Part shown: positions 17,240-24,179 of the stretch, in pieces
Layout: the number at the start of each line of letters is the position of its first letter
Numbering within the stretch: the stretch's first letter is position 1
Origin: CBDCYS01 sp965226245
GTDB taxonomy: Bacteria > Acidobacteriota > Terriglobia > Bryobacterales > UBA6623
Reading direction: 5' to 3'
Assembly: GCA_965226245.1 (NCBI GenBank)
Contig: CBDDCL010000015.1
Location: 2,108,001 to 2,172,000 of the forward strand
DNA: 64,000 nt
Notes under the pieces: model-generated
Told to the model about the DNA's origin: nothing
The model's input: the letters and a program-made list of their open reading frames with translations, nothing else
Database searches by the model: none
Position numbers and translations under genes: made by a program

Positions 17240-17701
17240 TTAAGGCCGGTCACTGGCCTTAATGGCGGCGACGGTTTTGTTCAGACGCTTTTTAGACGTG
17301 ATGAGCGATCTGGTTGCGACGACGACTCCGAGCAGCGCAGCGAACAGGGCGCCCCACAGAATGGACTTGACCCACCCAGGAGACGCAACGGTCCCGAGGG
17401 CAATGGAAGTAGAGAGAATTGTGGAGAGACAGAACCATAAAAGGCCTGTATTAAAGGATCGCGCAGCAGAATCGGACTGAATTGATTCGAGTTCCGCGTC
17501 ATGGACGACATAGGCATTCCAAGCAGGAGCCCAAACCTCCGTCTGAACGATTAGGGAAGGTGAGATTACATCGATCTCGGGAGGTTCAGCAGCGGGTTGG
17601 TCTCTGGCGGTCACGTTGGCAGAGATTATAGCCAAAGTGAGGAGCGGATATCGGAGCAGGGCTAGGGATGGGCGGGCAAAGAGAAAGCGCTGACACTGCA
17701 A
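17240..17701 (-). CDS. Small membrane protein, unknown
   Basis: The 153-residue product has an N-terminal hydrophobic segment resembling a signal or anchor (LALLRYPLLTLAIISANVTA), a polar region of about 55 residues and two strong TM helices (GLLWFCLSTILSTSIALGTV and WVKSILWGALFAALLGVVVA), then a basic tail (ITSKKRLNKTVAAIKASDRP). It lies about 55 bp downstream of the ribbon-helix-helix-like gene in the same direction and probably shares its transcript. I do not recognise the family. Confidence 0.55.
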   Translation of the reverse strand: MQCQRFLFARPSLALLRYPLLTLAIISANVTARDQPAAEPPEIDVISPSLIVQTEVWAPAWNAYVVHDAELESIQSDSAARSFNTGLLWFCLSTILSTSIALGTVASPGWVKSILWGALFAALLGVVVATRSLITSKKRLNKTVAAIKASDRP

Positions 17702-17755
17702 AGCACGAAGGCTGAGTATGTCAGCTCGGTTATAGGGTGTCCAAAAATGATCGAT

Positions 17756-18079
17756 TCAGTCAGCCCCTGTAGTGACGACAGTTTCCTCCTCGGGTGTCTT
17801 GGTATCCTCAGGGACGGCTTCTTTGGAATCCGCGAGAGCAGAGGTTCTTGCTGCCCAAAGGGGAAAAACAATCTGCCGGAGCCGGCCATTTTTCTCAATC
17901 AATAGAGTAGCGTCGCCCGAGGAGGTTTCCTCCAGGACCCAGTGGAGGAGACCAAGAGCATGACGTATCAGCTCAGCTCTACTGGGAACCCCAGTGAGCC
18001 GCTGGAGCTCATCCAGTTCTTGAACTGCGTCTTCCGTGAAGTCGAACTGAAGGCGCTTTTTTGTAGTTACATGACTCAT
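17756..18079 (-). CDS. Small ribbon-helix-helix-like protein
   Basis: The 107-residue product starts MSHVTTKKRLQFDFTEDAVQ and continues ELDELQRLTGVPSRAELIRH-ALGLLHWVLEE: a beta strand (KRLQFDFT) followed by two helices with the xGVPSRAELIRxAL turn, as in CopG/Arc-type DNA-binding proteins and antitoxins. The C-terminal half (SGDATLLIEKNGRLRQIVFP) resembles a short sheet, ending with an acidic tail. A good Shine-Dalgarno (AAGGAGAG, 3 to 5 nt before ATG) sits in front. It could be an autoregulator or antitoxin of this small unit; no classical toxin is next to it. Confidence 0.65.
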   Translation of the reverse strand: MSHVTTKKRLQFDFTEDAVQELDELQRLTGVPSRAELIRHALGLLHWVLEETSSGDATLLIEKNGRLRQIVFPLWAARTSALADSKEAVPEDTKTPEEETVVTTGAD

Positions 18080-18164
18080 TTACTCTCCTTTAAAATGAGG
18101 GAAAACGCAAATGCTGAGGCACCTAATATATCGTAGCGCGGAGAGTCAACATTAAAGTTCTCTC

Positions 18165-18430
18165 TTGAAAATTCACGCTGAGCGTAATGCGTATTACGTT
18201 AAGGGCGCACTTTCATTCTTGTTGGTGCGATTGAACTCAATCTGATAGAATTTGTCTACAGTCAGCGCCTGAGAAATCGTCGCAGACGCGCAACTGCATT
18301 AGGATTCCCTCCTGAAAACGCGCTGAGCATGAAGCGCATTTTCATTCCCGTTGGTGCGATCGAACTCAATCAAATAGCACCTGTCTACAGCCAGCGCCTG
18401 AGAAATCGTCGCAGATGCGCAACTGCAGCT
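18165..18430. repeat. Imperfect tandem duplication, period about 129 bp
   Basis: The segment around TTGGTGCGATTGAACTCAAT (18222) with GCGCCTGAGAAATCGTCGCA recurs 129 bp later (18351 onward), and the preceding TGAAAA..CGCTGAGC is repeated with a 16-bp offset. The right copy overlaps the 3' end of the 18385-18597 ORF, so the left copy contains a duplicated C-terminus (AVARLRRFLRR then stop) and downstream region. Confidence 0.8.
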
Positions 18431-18597
18431 CGGGGCACGTTTGGACCAACTATCAAGGTGCACAATCTGTCCACTAGCCGGTCTGGAATCTGCACTGTAC
18501 AATACTTGATTGACCTAAAGGATTTGACTACTTCTATATCATCATCATCATCATCGTTGGGTTCAGAGAGGTGCATGTGGAAGCGATCGTCTTTCAA
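18385..18597 (-). CDS. Small protein with an Asp-6 run, unknown
   Basis: The 70-residue product starts at a TTG (18597) with an ideal Shine-Dalgarno (GTAGGAGG, 7 nt spacing). It reads MKDDRFHMHLSEPN, six consecutive Asp, IEVVKSFRSIKYCTVQIPDR, and a basic C-terminus (AVAHLRRFLRRWL). Charge is strongly segregated: acidic in front, basic at the end. The C-terminal tract is duplicated downstream. It follows and overlaps a 26-codon ORF, and a near-consensus sigma-70 promoter lies upstream, so expression is credible. I do not recognise the family. Confidence 0.5.
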   Translation of the reverse strand: MKDDRFHMHLSEPNDDDDDDIEVVKSFRSIKYCTVQIPDRLVDRLCTLIVGPNVPRAAVAHLRRFLRRWL

Positions 18598-18643
18598 GGT
18601 TTTTCCTCCTACCGCGGGGTTGGCGAATGTGTAAAGTCATCAT
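18563..18643 (-). CDS. 26-residue basic leader ORF, overlapping the Asp-run gene
   Basis: An ATG-ATG at 18643-18638 follows a strong Shine-Dalgarno (GGAGGAGG, 6 to 7 nt upstream) and encodes MMTLHIRQPRGRRKNLERRS followed by LPHAPL and TGA. It overlaps the start of the 18385-18597 ORF in another frame by 35 nt. Two strong ribosome-binding sites in tandem suggest translational coupling or leader-peptide control, not chance. No homolog comes to mind. Confidence 0.4.
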   Translation of the reverse strand: MMTLHIRQPRGRRKNLERRSLPHAPL

Positions 18644-18677
18644 GTAGTTCCTCCTCCTGTTTCTCTCGTGCATATTT

Positions 18678-18706
18678 ACTGTACCCTATGTGTAGTGTTT
18701 TGTCAA
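18678..18706 (-). promoter_or_regulatory. Sigma-70-type promoter
   Basis: On the minus strand TTGACA (18706-18701) is followed, after exactly 17 bp, by TACAGT (18683-18678). The -35 box is perfect and the -10 box matches four of six. Transcription would start near 18671, about 28 nt before the leader ORF. Confidence 0.7.
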
Positions 18707-18989
18707 TACCAAAATGAGTATTTTATGAGTGTTTGTCGGACGGTAGGTTCTTCGGAAGTTTGGCAGTCGCAGGCTGCAACCGGCGCGGACTGGCCGAGCG
18801 GGGGGGAAGTCAGATGGCCCCAATTGCAGACGACTGTTCCTGGACCCCTCCACTCCGGCGGCAGTGATCGTGTTCGAAAACCGCGAACCCGGGTGGCGGC
18901 GCTGATGCGAAGATAGTAACGTAAGGAGAGTTGTGGGATACCGCAACGGCCGGCTGCCGCTCTTTGTGACCGCGTAGCCCCTTTTAGCC

Positions 18990-20171
18990 ATGAGAATCAA
19001 GACTGTTTTTCTCGCCATCCTGCCGTTAGCTGTTGCGGTGCTCGCGGCGATCCCGGGATCGGCTGATGTTGTGATCCTTGAAGAGATTATCGCCAAGGTG
19101 AACGGCGACATCGTCCTGCGCTCGGAATACGACGCCAGCATCCGAGAGCTGCGCGCGGAGATCGACCGCGACAAGCAGCTCGCCGATGAGCAGAAAGCCC
19201 AGCAATTGAAACAACGGGAACCCAACAGTCTGCGTAATTTGATCGACAATCGCTTGCTGATACAGCGCGCCAAGGATCTCAACATCAACGTAGAGGCGCA
19301 GGTGCTGCGGCAGCGGGACGAAATCATGCGGCAGTACAAGATCAAGACGATCGACGAGTTCGAAAACTGGATTATGGAGGAAACCGGCCAACCTGCCGAG
19401 GACCTATTGGACCGCATGCGCAACAACTTTCTCTCGCAATCGGTCATGGGGCAAGAGGTCGGATCGAGAATCGTTATTCCTCGTACGGATATCGAGGCCT
19501 ACTACGAAGAGCACAAAGAGGAGTTCGTGCGCTCCGAGGGCATTCATCTTCTGGAAATCTTCATTTCGACCGAGGCCAAGACCGGGGCGGAACTCGAAGC
19601 GGCAAAGAAGAAAGCCGCGGATGTTCATAAGCGCGTGCAGAGAGGCGAACCTTTCCGGGAAATGGCGAAGCGGCACTCCGAAAACGAGCAAACGGCGGCT
19701 GCGGGAGGCGACATTGGAATTTGGCAGCGCGGGCAACTTCGCAAAGAAATCGAAGATGTGGTTTTCGCGGCCAACAAGGGCTTCATCTCGGATCTGATCG
19801 AGAGCGGCAACGGCTTACTGATTCTGCGGGTCGAAGACAAGTTCCGCGAAGGACAGGCGACCCTCGAGGAAGCTCAAGAAGAGATTCGTAACCAGCTCGC
19901 GGGCCCGAAATTCGAGCCCGCCGTTCGTGAGTACATGACCAAGCTGCGCCAGGACGCCTATATCGAGATTCGTCCCGGGTATATGGATACGGCGGCCGCG
20001 GCGGGCAAGGACACCTCGTGGAGCGACCCGGCTAAACTTATGCCCGTGACGACAACGCGGGAAGAGGTGCTGAGGAAAAAGAAGAAGCGCCGCTTGCTTT
20101 GGGTGATTCCGCTTCCCGGCGGCGGCGACAAGGACAAGGATAAGAAGAAGGAGAAAGAAGCGGACGACTAG
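18990..20171 (+). CDS. SurA-like periplasmic peptidyl-prolyl isomerase / chaperone
   Basis: The 393-residue product begins with a signal peptide (MRIKTVFLAILPLAVAVLAA). A SurA N-terminal domain follows (EEIIAKVNGDIVLRSEYDAS, RNLIDNRLLIQRAKDLNINV), then a parvulin-type PPIase domain: GIHLLEIFISTEAKTGAELE, GEPFREMAKRHSENEQTAAA and GGDIGIWQRGQL. It would assist outer-membrane protein folding in the periplasm. The tail is unusual: after the parvulin domain about 60 residues end in a Lys/Asp-rich stretch (LRKKKKRRLLWVIPL, then DKDKDKKKEKEADD). It is followed about 100 bp downstream by the YhaM-like gene. Confidence 0.9.
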   Translation: MRIKTVFLAILPLAVAVLAAIPGSADVVILEEIIAKVNGDIVLRSEYDASIRELRAEIDRDKQLADEQKAQQLKQREPNSLRNLIDNRLLIQRAKDLNINVEAQVLRQRDEIMRQYKIKTIDEFENWIMEETGQPAEDLLDRMRNNFLSQSVMGQEVGSRIVIPRTDIEAYYEEHKEEFVRSEGIHLLEIFISTEAKTGAELEAAKKKAADVHKRVQRGEPFREMAKRHSENEQTAAAGGDIGIWQRGQLRKEIEDVVFAANKGFISDLIESGNGLLILRVEDKFREGQATLEEAQEEIRNQLAGPKFEPAVREYMTKLRQDAYIEIRPGYMDTAAAAGKDTSWSDPAKLMPVTTTREEVLRKKKKRRLLWVIPLPGGGDKDKDKKKEKEADD

Positions 20172-20275
20172 TGTTTCGTTCACCCTGCTCGCCGCAGGCA
20201 ATCTCCGGCCCCAGGCGCCGATTTCGTGAACGGTGAGCCCAGAACCGCCGGCGCGGCGCCACCCGCAAGTCAATC

Positions 20276-21439
20276 ATGCCCGCCAAGACACGCTTTGTCA
20301 ACGATCTCCAGCCGAACGAGACCGTCACTGACTTTTTCTTGGTGCGGACGAAGGACGTGCGGCTAAAGAAGTCGGGCGAACCCTACCTGGCACTCAATCT
20401 CTCGGACAAGACCGGACGGCTTGACGCCAAAATGTGGGACGACATAGAGGGTGTGGTCAACACCTTCGAGCAGTCGGACTTCGTCAAGGTCAACGGTTTC
20501 GTCCAGATCTATCGCCTCAAGCCGCAGATAACAATTCAGCGGCTGCGCCGGGCTGATGAATCCGAGATTGAGCTGGCGGATTATTTGCCGCACACCGAGA
20601 GGAACATCGATGAGATGTTCAGTGAGTTGCGGGCGGTCGTCGAAGGGTTTGGAAATCCCCACTTGAAGGCGCTGCTCAACGCTTTTCTCGATGATGAAGA
20701 GATTGCCTCGCGGCTGAAGGTTGCGCCGGCGGCCAAGACGCTCCATCACGCTTTCGTCGGCGGGTTGCTCGAGCACATCATGTCCTTGCTCAACCTGGCG
20801 CGGCTGGCCGCTTCGAACTATCCCTTCATCGATGTGGAGCTGCTGCAAACGGGCGTCGTCCTTCATGATTTGGGCAAGATTTACGAGCTGAGCTACGAGC
20901 GCACCTTCGAATATACGGACGAGGGGCAGTTGCTCGGCCACATCTCGATCATGTTGCGGCTGGTGGACAGGAAATGCAGCGCCTTTGATGGTTTCCCGCC
21001 CAAGCTCAAGACGCTGCTGGAACATATGATCCTGAGTCATCACGGCAAATACGAGTTCGGCTCGCCGAAGCTGCCCTCGTTCCCCGAAGCTTTATTGCTG
21101 CACTATCTGGACGATATGGATTCGAAGCTCGAAAGCATGCGGGCATCGGTCGGCGCGGACCAGAACGATAGGGATTGGACTCCCTACAACCGGTCGCTCG
21201 AAAGGGCGTTGCTGAAAAAGGACCGCTTTCTGGACGGCCCGGGGGCAGCCTCCGCGGAGGATGGCAAAGGCAAACCCGGGGCCTCATCGGGCAAGTCGGG
21301 CGCCTCAGCGGCCAAGTCCGGCCGGCCGTCAAATACGGCGGGCAGCAAGCCGGCCAAGGCGCCTCGTTCGCCACAGCCGCCGTCCTTGTTTGGAGAGCGG
21401 CTCCAGTCGGCTCTTAAGGAAGAGCCCAAGGGGAAGTAA
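20276..21439 (+). CDS. YhaM-like 3'-5' exoribonuclease (OB-fold plus HD domain)
   Basis: The 387-residue product starts MPAKTRFVNDLQPNETVTDF with an OB-fold nucleic-acid-binding domain (FFLVRTKDVRLKKSGEPYLA, KTGRLDAKMWDDIE). An HD phosphohydrolase domain follows: KTLHHAFVGGLLEHIMSLLN, GVVLHDLGKIYELSYERTF, LEHMILSHHGKYEFGSPKLP and YLDDMDSKLES. The order and motifs match YhaM/CBF1 3'-5' exonucleases. The last 75 residues are a low-complexity Ala/Ser/Gly/Lys tail ending in SLFGERLQSALKEE. It probably degrades RNA in the cytoplasm. Confidence 0.9.
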   Translation: MPAKTRFVNDLQPNETVTDFFLVRTKDVRLKKSGEPYLALNLSDKTGRLDAKMWDDIEGVVNTFEQSDFVKVNGFVQIYRLKPQITIQRLRRADESEIELADYLPHTERNIDEMFSELRAVVEGFGNPHLKALLNAFLDDEEIASRLKVAPAAKTLHHAFVGGLLEHIMSLLNLARLAASNYPFIDVELLQTGVVLHDLGKIYELSYERTFEYTDEGQLLGHISIMLRLVDRKCSAFDGFPPKLKTLLEHMILSHHGKYEFGSPKLPSFPEALLLHYLDDMDSKLESMRASVGADQNDRDWTPYNRSLERALLKKDRFLDGPGAASAEDGKGKPGASSGKSGASAAKSGRPSNTAGSKPAKAPRSPQPPSLFGERLQSALKEEPKGK

Positions 21440-21584
21440 AGTTCCTCGATCGCCTGCTTGCGAGGTGCGCCTCGTGGCGCAAGCTCTCAGCTTGCCGCGC
21501 CGGCACTCTTGCCGGCGCTCGGCTGTGTTCACGCTCGACGTGGACCATTCGTCGTGAGTTAATATTTGGGTCAACCCTGAGTGC

Positions 21585-21986
21585 TTGATGATCGCTTCTG
21601 TCCCCGGCTCCAAACCCGAAAAACTCCTGCCTCCCCTCGAACTCGAGGCCATGAAGTCTTTGTGGGCCTTGAAAGAAGGCACCGTGGCCCAGGTCCAGCA
21701 GCGGATGCACCCCACGCGGTCCTTGGCCTATACGACGGTGATGACCTTGCTTGATCGCCTCACCAAGAAGGGCGCGGTCTCCCGCGGGAAGCAAAGCCGC
21801 AGCTATGTCTACAAGCCCGTCCTGCGGCGCCAAGACGCACTCGAGCTGGCCCTGGACCGCCTCGTTCATGACTTTTTCGACGATTCACGCCAAGACCTGC
21901 GGGCACACCTGGAGAATGGACCGCGGCCTGCAACCCGCGATCGTCCCGTGGCTGAAGACAAGCCGCTGGACTCGGTGCTGCTGTGA
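21585..21986 (+). CDS. BlaI/MecI/CopY-family transcriptional regulator
   Basis: The 133-residue product has the Penicillinase_R winged-helix pattern: PPLELEAMKSLWALKEGTVA, then VQQRMHPTRSLAYTTVMTLL, DRLTKKGAVSRGKQSRSYVY and a C-terminal dimerisation segment ALELALDRLVHDFF. Family members repress target genes as dimers and are inactivated by proteolysis through a BlaR-type sensor. No BlaR/M56 peptidase gene is adjacent, and the next gene is a sulfatase about 220 bp away. The usual length is 120-130 residues. Confidence 0.9.
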   Translation: MMIASVPGSKPEKLLPPLELEAMKSLWALKEGTVAQVQQRMHPTRSLAYTTVMTLLDRLTKKGAVSRGKQSRSYVYKPVLRRQDALELALDRLVHDFFDDSRQDLRAHLENGPRPATRDRPVAEDKPLDSVLL

Positions 21987-22207
21987 GCTTCCCTGGGCGC
22001 TCGCGTCCGCGCCCGATCCGTTGCGGGCCATGACCGCTTGTAATATCGGCAGCTCGTAACATCGACGCCAAGCCACGTGCTGCGGGTGTTTCAAGACGCG
22101 CTTGCAGACAACCATGAACTCATAAGGACGGATTAAGTACGGGTGATTTGCCTCCTCGAGAGGGGTTGGCGCTACCATGTATCGGTACCGGAGGTTCTGA
22201 GGTTCTC

Positions 22208-23653
22208 ATGATGCCGCGGCGAAACGGGCGCGCTCTGATCGTTCTTGTATTGCTCATGTTGTGGGCGGGGTGCGGGACAGGCCCCCCGCCCGACGAGCGC
22301 CCCAACTTGCTGTTCATCCTCATGGACGATGTGCGCTGGGATGACCTCGGTTATACCGGGCACCCGTTCGTTCAAACGCCTCACATCGACCGGATCGCGC
22401 GCGAGGGAGTGCAGTTTCGTAATTCATTCGCGGCCACGCCGCTTTGCTCGCCCAACCGGGCGAGCATTCTCACGGGCCAGTACGCCCACGTCCACGGCAT
22501 CATCGACAATGTCGACCGCAGCGCGCAGAGTCATCAATTGATCACATTTCCAAAGCTTCTTCATGACTCCGGCTACGAAACGGCCTTCATCGGCAAGTGG
22601 CACATGGGCATCGACGATTCGCGGCGTCCGGGCTTCGACTATTGGCTCAGCATTAAAGGACAGGGCTACTACGTCGACCCTGAGGTCAACGACAACGGCG
22701 AAACCAAGAAGATCCCCGGTTATGCCACCGACGTCTTTTCCGAGCGTGCCGTGGAGTTCATCTCTCAACAGCATGAGAAGCCGTTCCTGCTCTACCTCTC
22801 TCACAAGGCGGTCCATCCGAACATCTTCCAATACGCCGACGGCAGCATCTCTCCGATTCCGGCCGACGGGGGTTTCTTGCCCGCCGAGAGGCACAAAGAT
22901 CTTTACGCCGGCCAGGAGGTTCCGCGCCGTCCCAACACCAAGAGCTACGCGGAAGGAAAACCGGCGCTGCGACGCAAGATCGAGGGCTTGCCCGACCTCG
23001 GACCCGCTACCGGGACGCCGGATCACATCATCCTCAACCGGCTGCGCATGGTCACCGCGGCGGACGAAGGCATCGGCCGGATACTCGAAACTCTCGAGAG
23101 CAGCGGACAGCTCGACAACACCGTGATCGTTTTCACGGCAGACCACGGCTACTTCTATGGCGAGCACGGGCTGAACAAGGAGCGGCGCCTGGCTTACGAA
23201 GAAATCGCCCGTACGCCGCTGGCGGTTCGCTACCCGAAATTAGTTGAGGCGGGGCGAACCGTCGATGCTTTCGCGCTGAGCATCGACCTGGCGCCAACTC
23301 TTTTGGAGTTAGGCGGCGCCGCGATCCCCCCGCACATCCAGGGGCATTCGCTCGTACCGTTTCTCAAGGGTCAGCCGCCGCCGGGCTGGCGAAAATCCGT
23401 CCTGATCGAATACTTTTCCGACAAGGTTTGGCCACGGCTCGTGACCATGGGTTATCAGGCCGTGCGCACCGAGCGCTGGAAATATATCCACTATACCGAT
23501 CTCGAAAATATGGACGAACTCTACGATCTCGATCACGATCCTTACGAGATGAAGAACTTGATCGACGACCCCGCCGCGGCGGGCGACCTGAGCGCGGCGA
23601 AGGAGGAACTGCAGCGGCTGCTGGACGAGGCGGAGTGGAGAGAAGTTCGGTGA
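22208..23653 (+). CDS. Lipoprotein sulfatase (arylsulfatase family)
   Basis: The 481-residue product starts at MMPRRNGRALIVLVLLMLWA followed by GC, a type II signal peptide with lipobox LWAGC; the longer open frame to 22148 precedes it. The core begins PNLLFILMDDVRWDDLGYTG (metal-binding DD), followed by TPLCSPNRASILTGQYAHVH with the C-x-P-x-R formylglycine motif, KWHMGID, and VIVFTADHGYFYGEHGLNKE. It hydrolyses sulfate esters, probably on polysaccharide, and would be anchored in the cell envelope. An anaerobic or FGE-type maturase is required and is not in the window. Confidence 0.93.
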   Translation: MMPRRNGRALIVLVLLMLWAGCGTGPPPDERPNLLFILMDDVRWDDLGYTGHPFVQTPHIDRIAREGVQFRNSFAATPLCSPNRASILTGQYAHVHGIIDNVDRSAQSHQLITFPKLLHDSGYETAFIGKWHMGIDDSRRPGFDYWLSIKGQGYYVDPEVNDNGETKKIPGYATDVFSERAVEFISQQHEKPFLLYLSHKAVHPNIFQYADGSISPIPADGGFLPAERHKDLYAGQEVPRRPNTKSYAEGKPALRRKIEGLPDLGPATGTPDHIILNRLRMVTAADEGIGRILETLESSGQLDNTVIVFTADHGYFYGEHGLNKERRLAYEEIARTPLAVRYPKLVEAGRTVDAFALSIDLAPTLLELGGAAIPPHIQGHSLVPFLKGQPPPGWRKSVLIEYFSDKVWPRLVTMGYQAVRTERWKYIHYTDLENMDELYDLDHDPYEMKNLIDDPAAAGDLSAAKEELQRLLDEAEWREVR

Positions 23654-23918
23654 TTGGGTCCAACGCAGGTAAGATTCCCCGGCCAGACGTATGGTTCACT
23701 TAGTGCCTTTGAGCCGCGAAGCGGCGCAGGATCGTAGCCCAAGGGTGGAGCGTAGCGGAACCCTGGGTCGGAAACCCACCGAGCGAAAAGCCCCGCAAGG
23801 GGCGCAGGAAAACAAACCTATGATTCCGCTGATGATCGGGTTGCGCCGAATGAAGAACATCAACTTGAACAACGCAAGTCAGCCCCTAAACCTCTCACTG
23901 AACAGTATTGCGGGCTAG

Positions 23919-24064
23919 CAGCCCGTGGCAAATTGTGCTCGGGCGAAAATGGGGGACTGCCACCGATTTCCGTTTGCCGAACTACTTTGTTTCCCACACC
24001 AGTGCGTGCGGAAATCGGTTGGCTGTCCCCTTTTTTCGCGCAGCCGGACTTGCACCACGGGCTG
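23919..24064. repeat. MITE-like palindromic element, copy 1 (146 bp)
   Basis: The element begins CAGCCCGTGG and ends CCACGGGCTG. Inside, GCGAAAATGGGGGACTGCCA-CCGATTTCCG (23943-23972) pairs with CGGAAATCGGTTGGCTGTCC-CC (24009-24030 onward), so nearly the whole unit folds back on itself. Related copies are at 33280-33363, 33404-33551 and 48409-48509. The surrounding stretch 23654-24179 contains no gene. Confidence 0.8.
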
Positions 24065-24179
24065 ATAGGGTGGACGGGATGGAGACGCGACGGGATGAGG
24101 GAGCGCGGACTCCCGTCCGCGCCTCTGTCCGGCCATCTGAAATTTACTGCTACGGCCCGCAGCGTTCGACGGCACAAAC

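Noticed and set aside
18541..18560. CAT/ATC trinucleotide run read as a microsatellite or CRISPR-like repeat
   Set aside because: It is the Asp-6 codon run of the small minus-strand ORF; only six units and no spacers.
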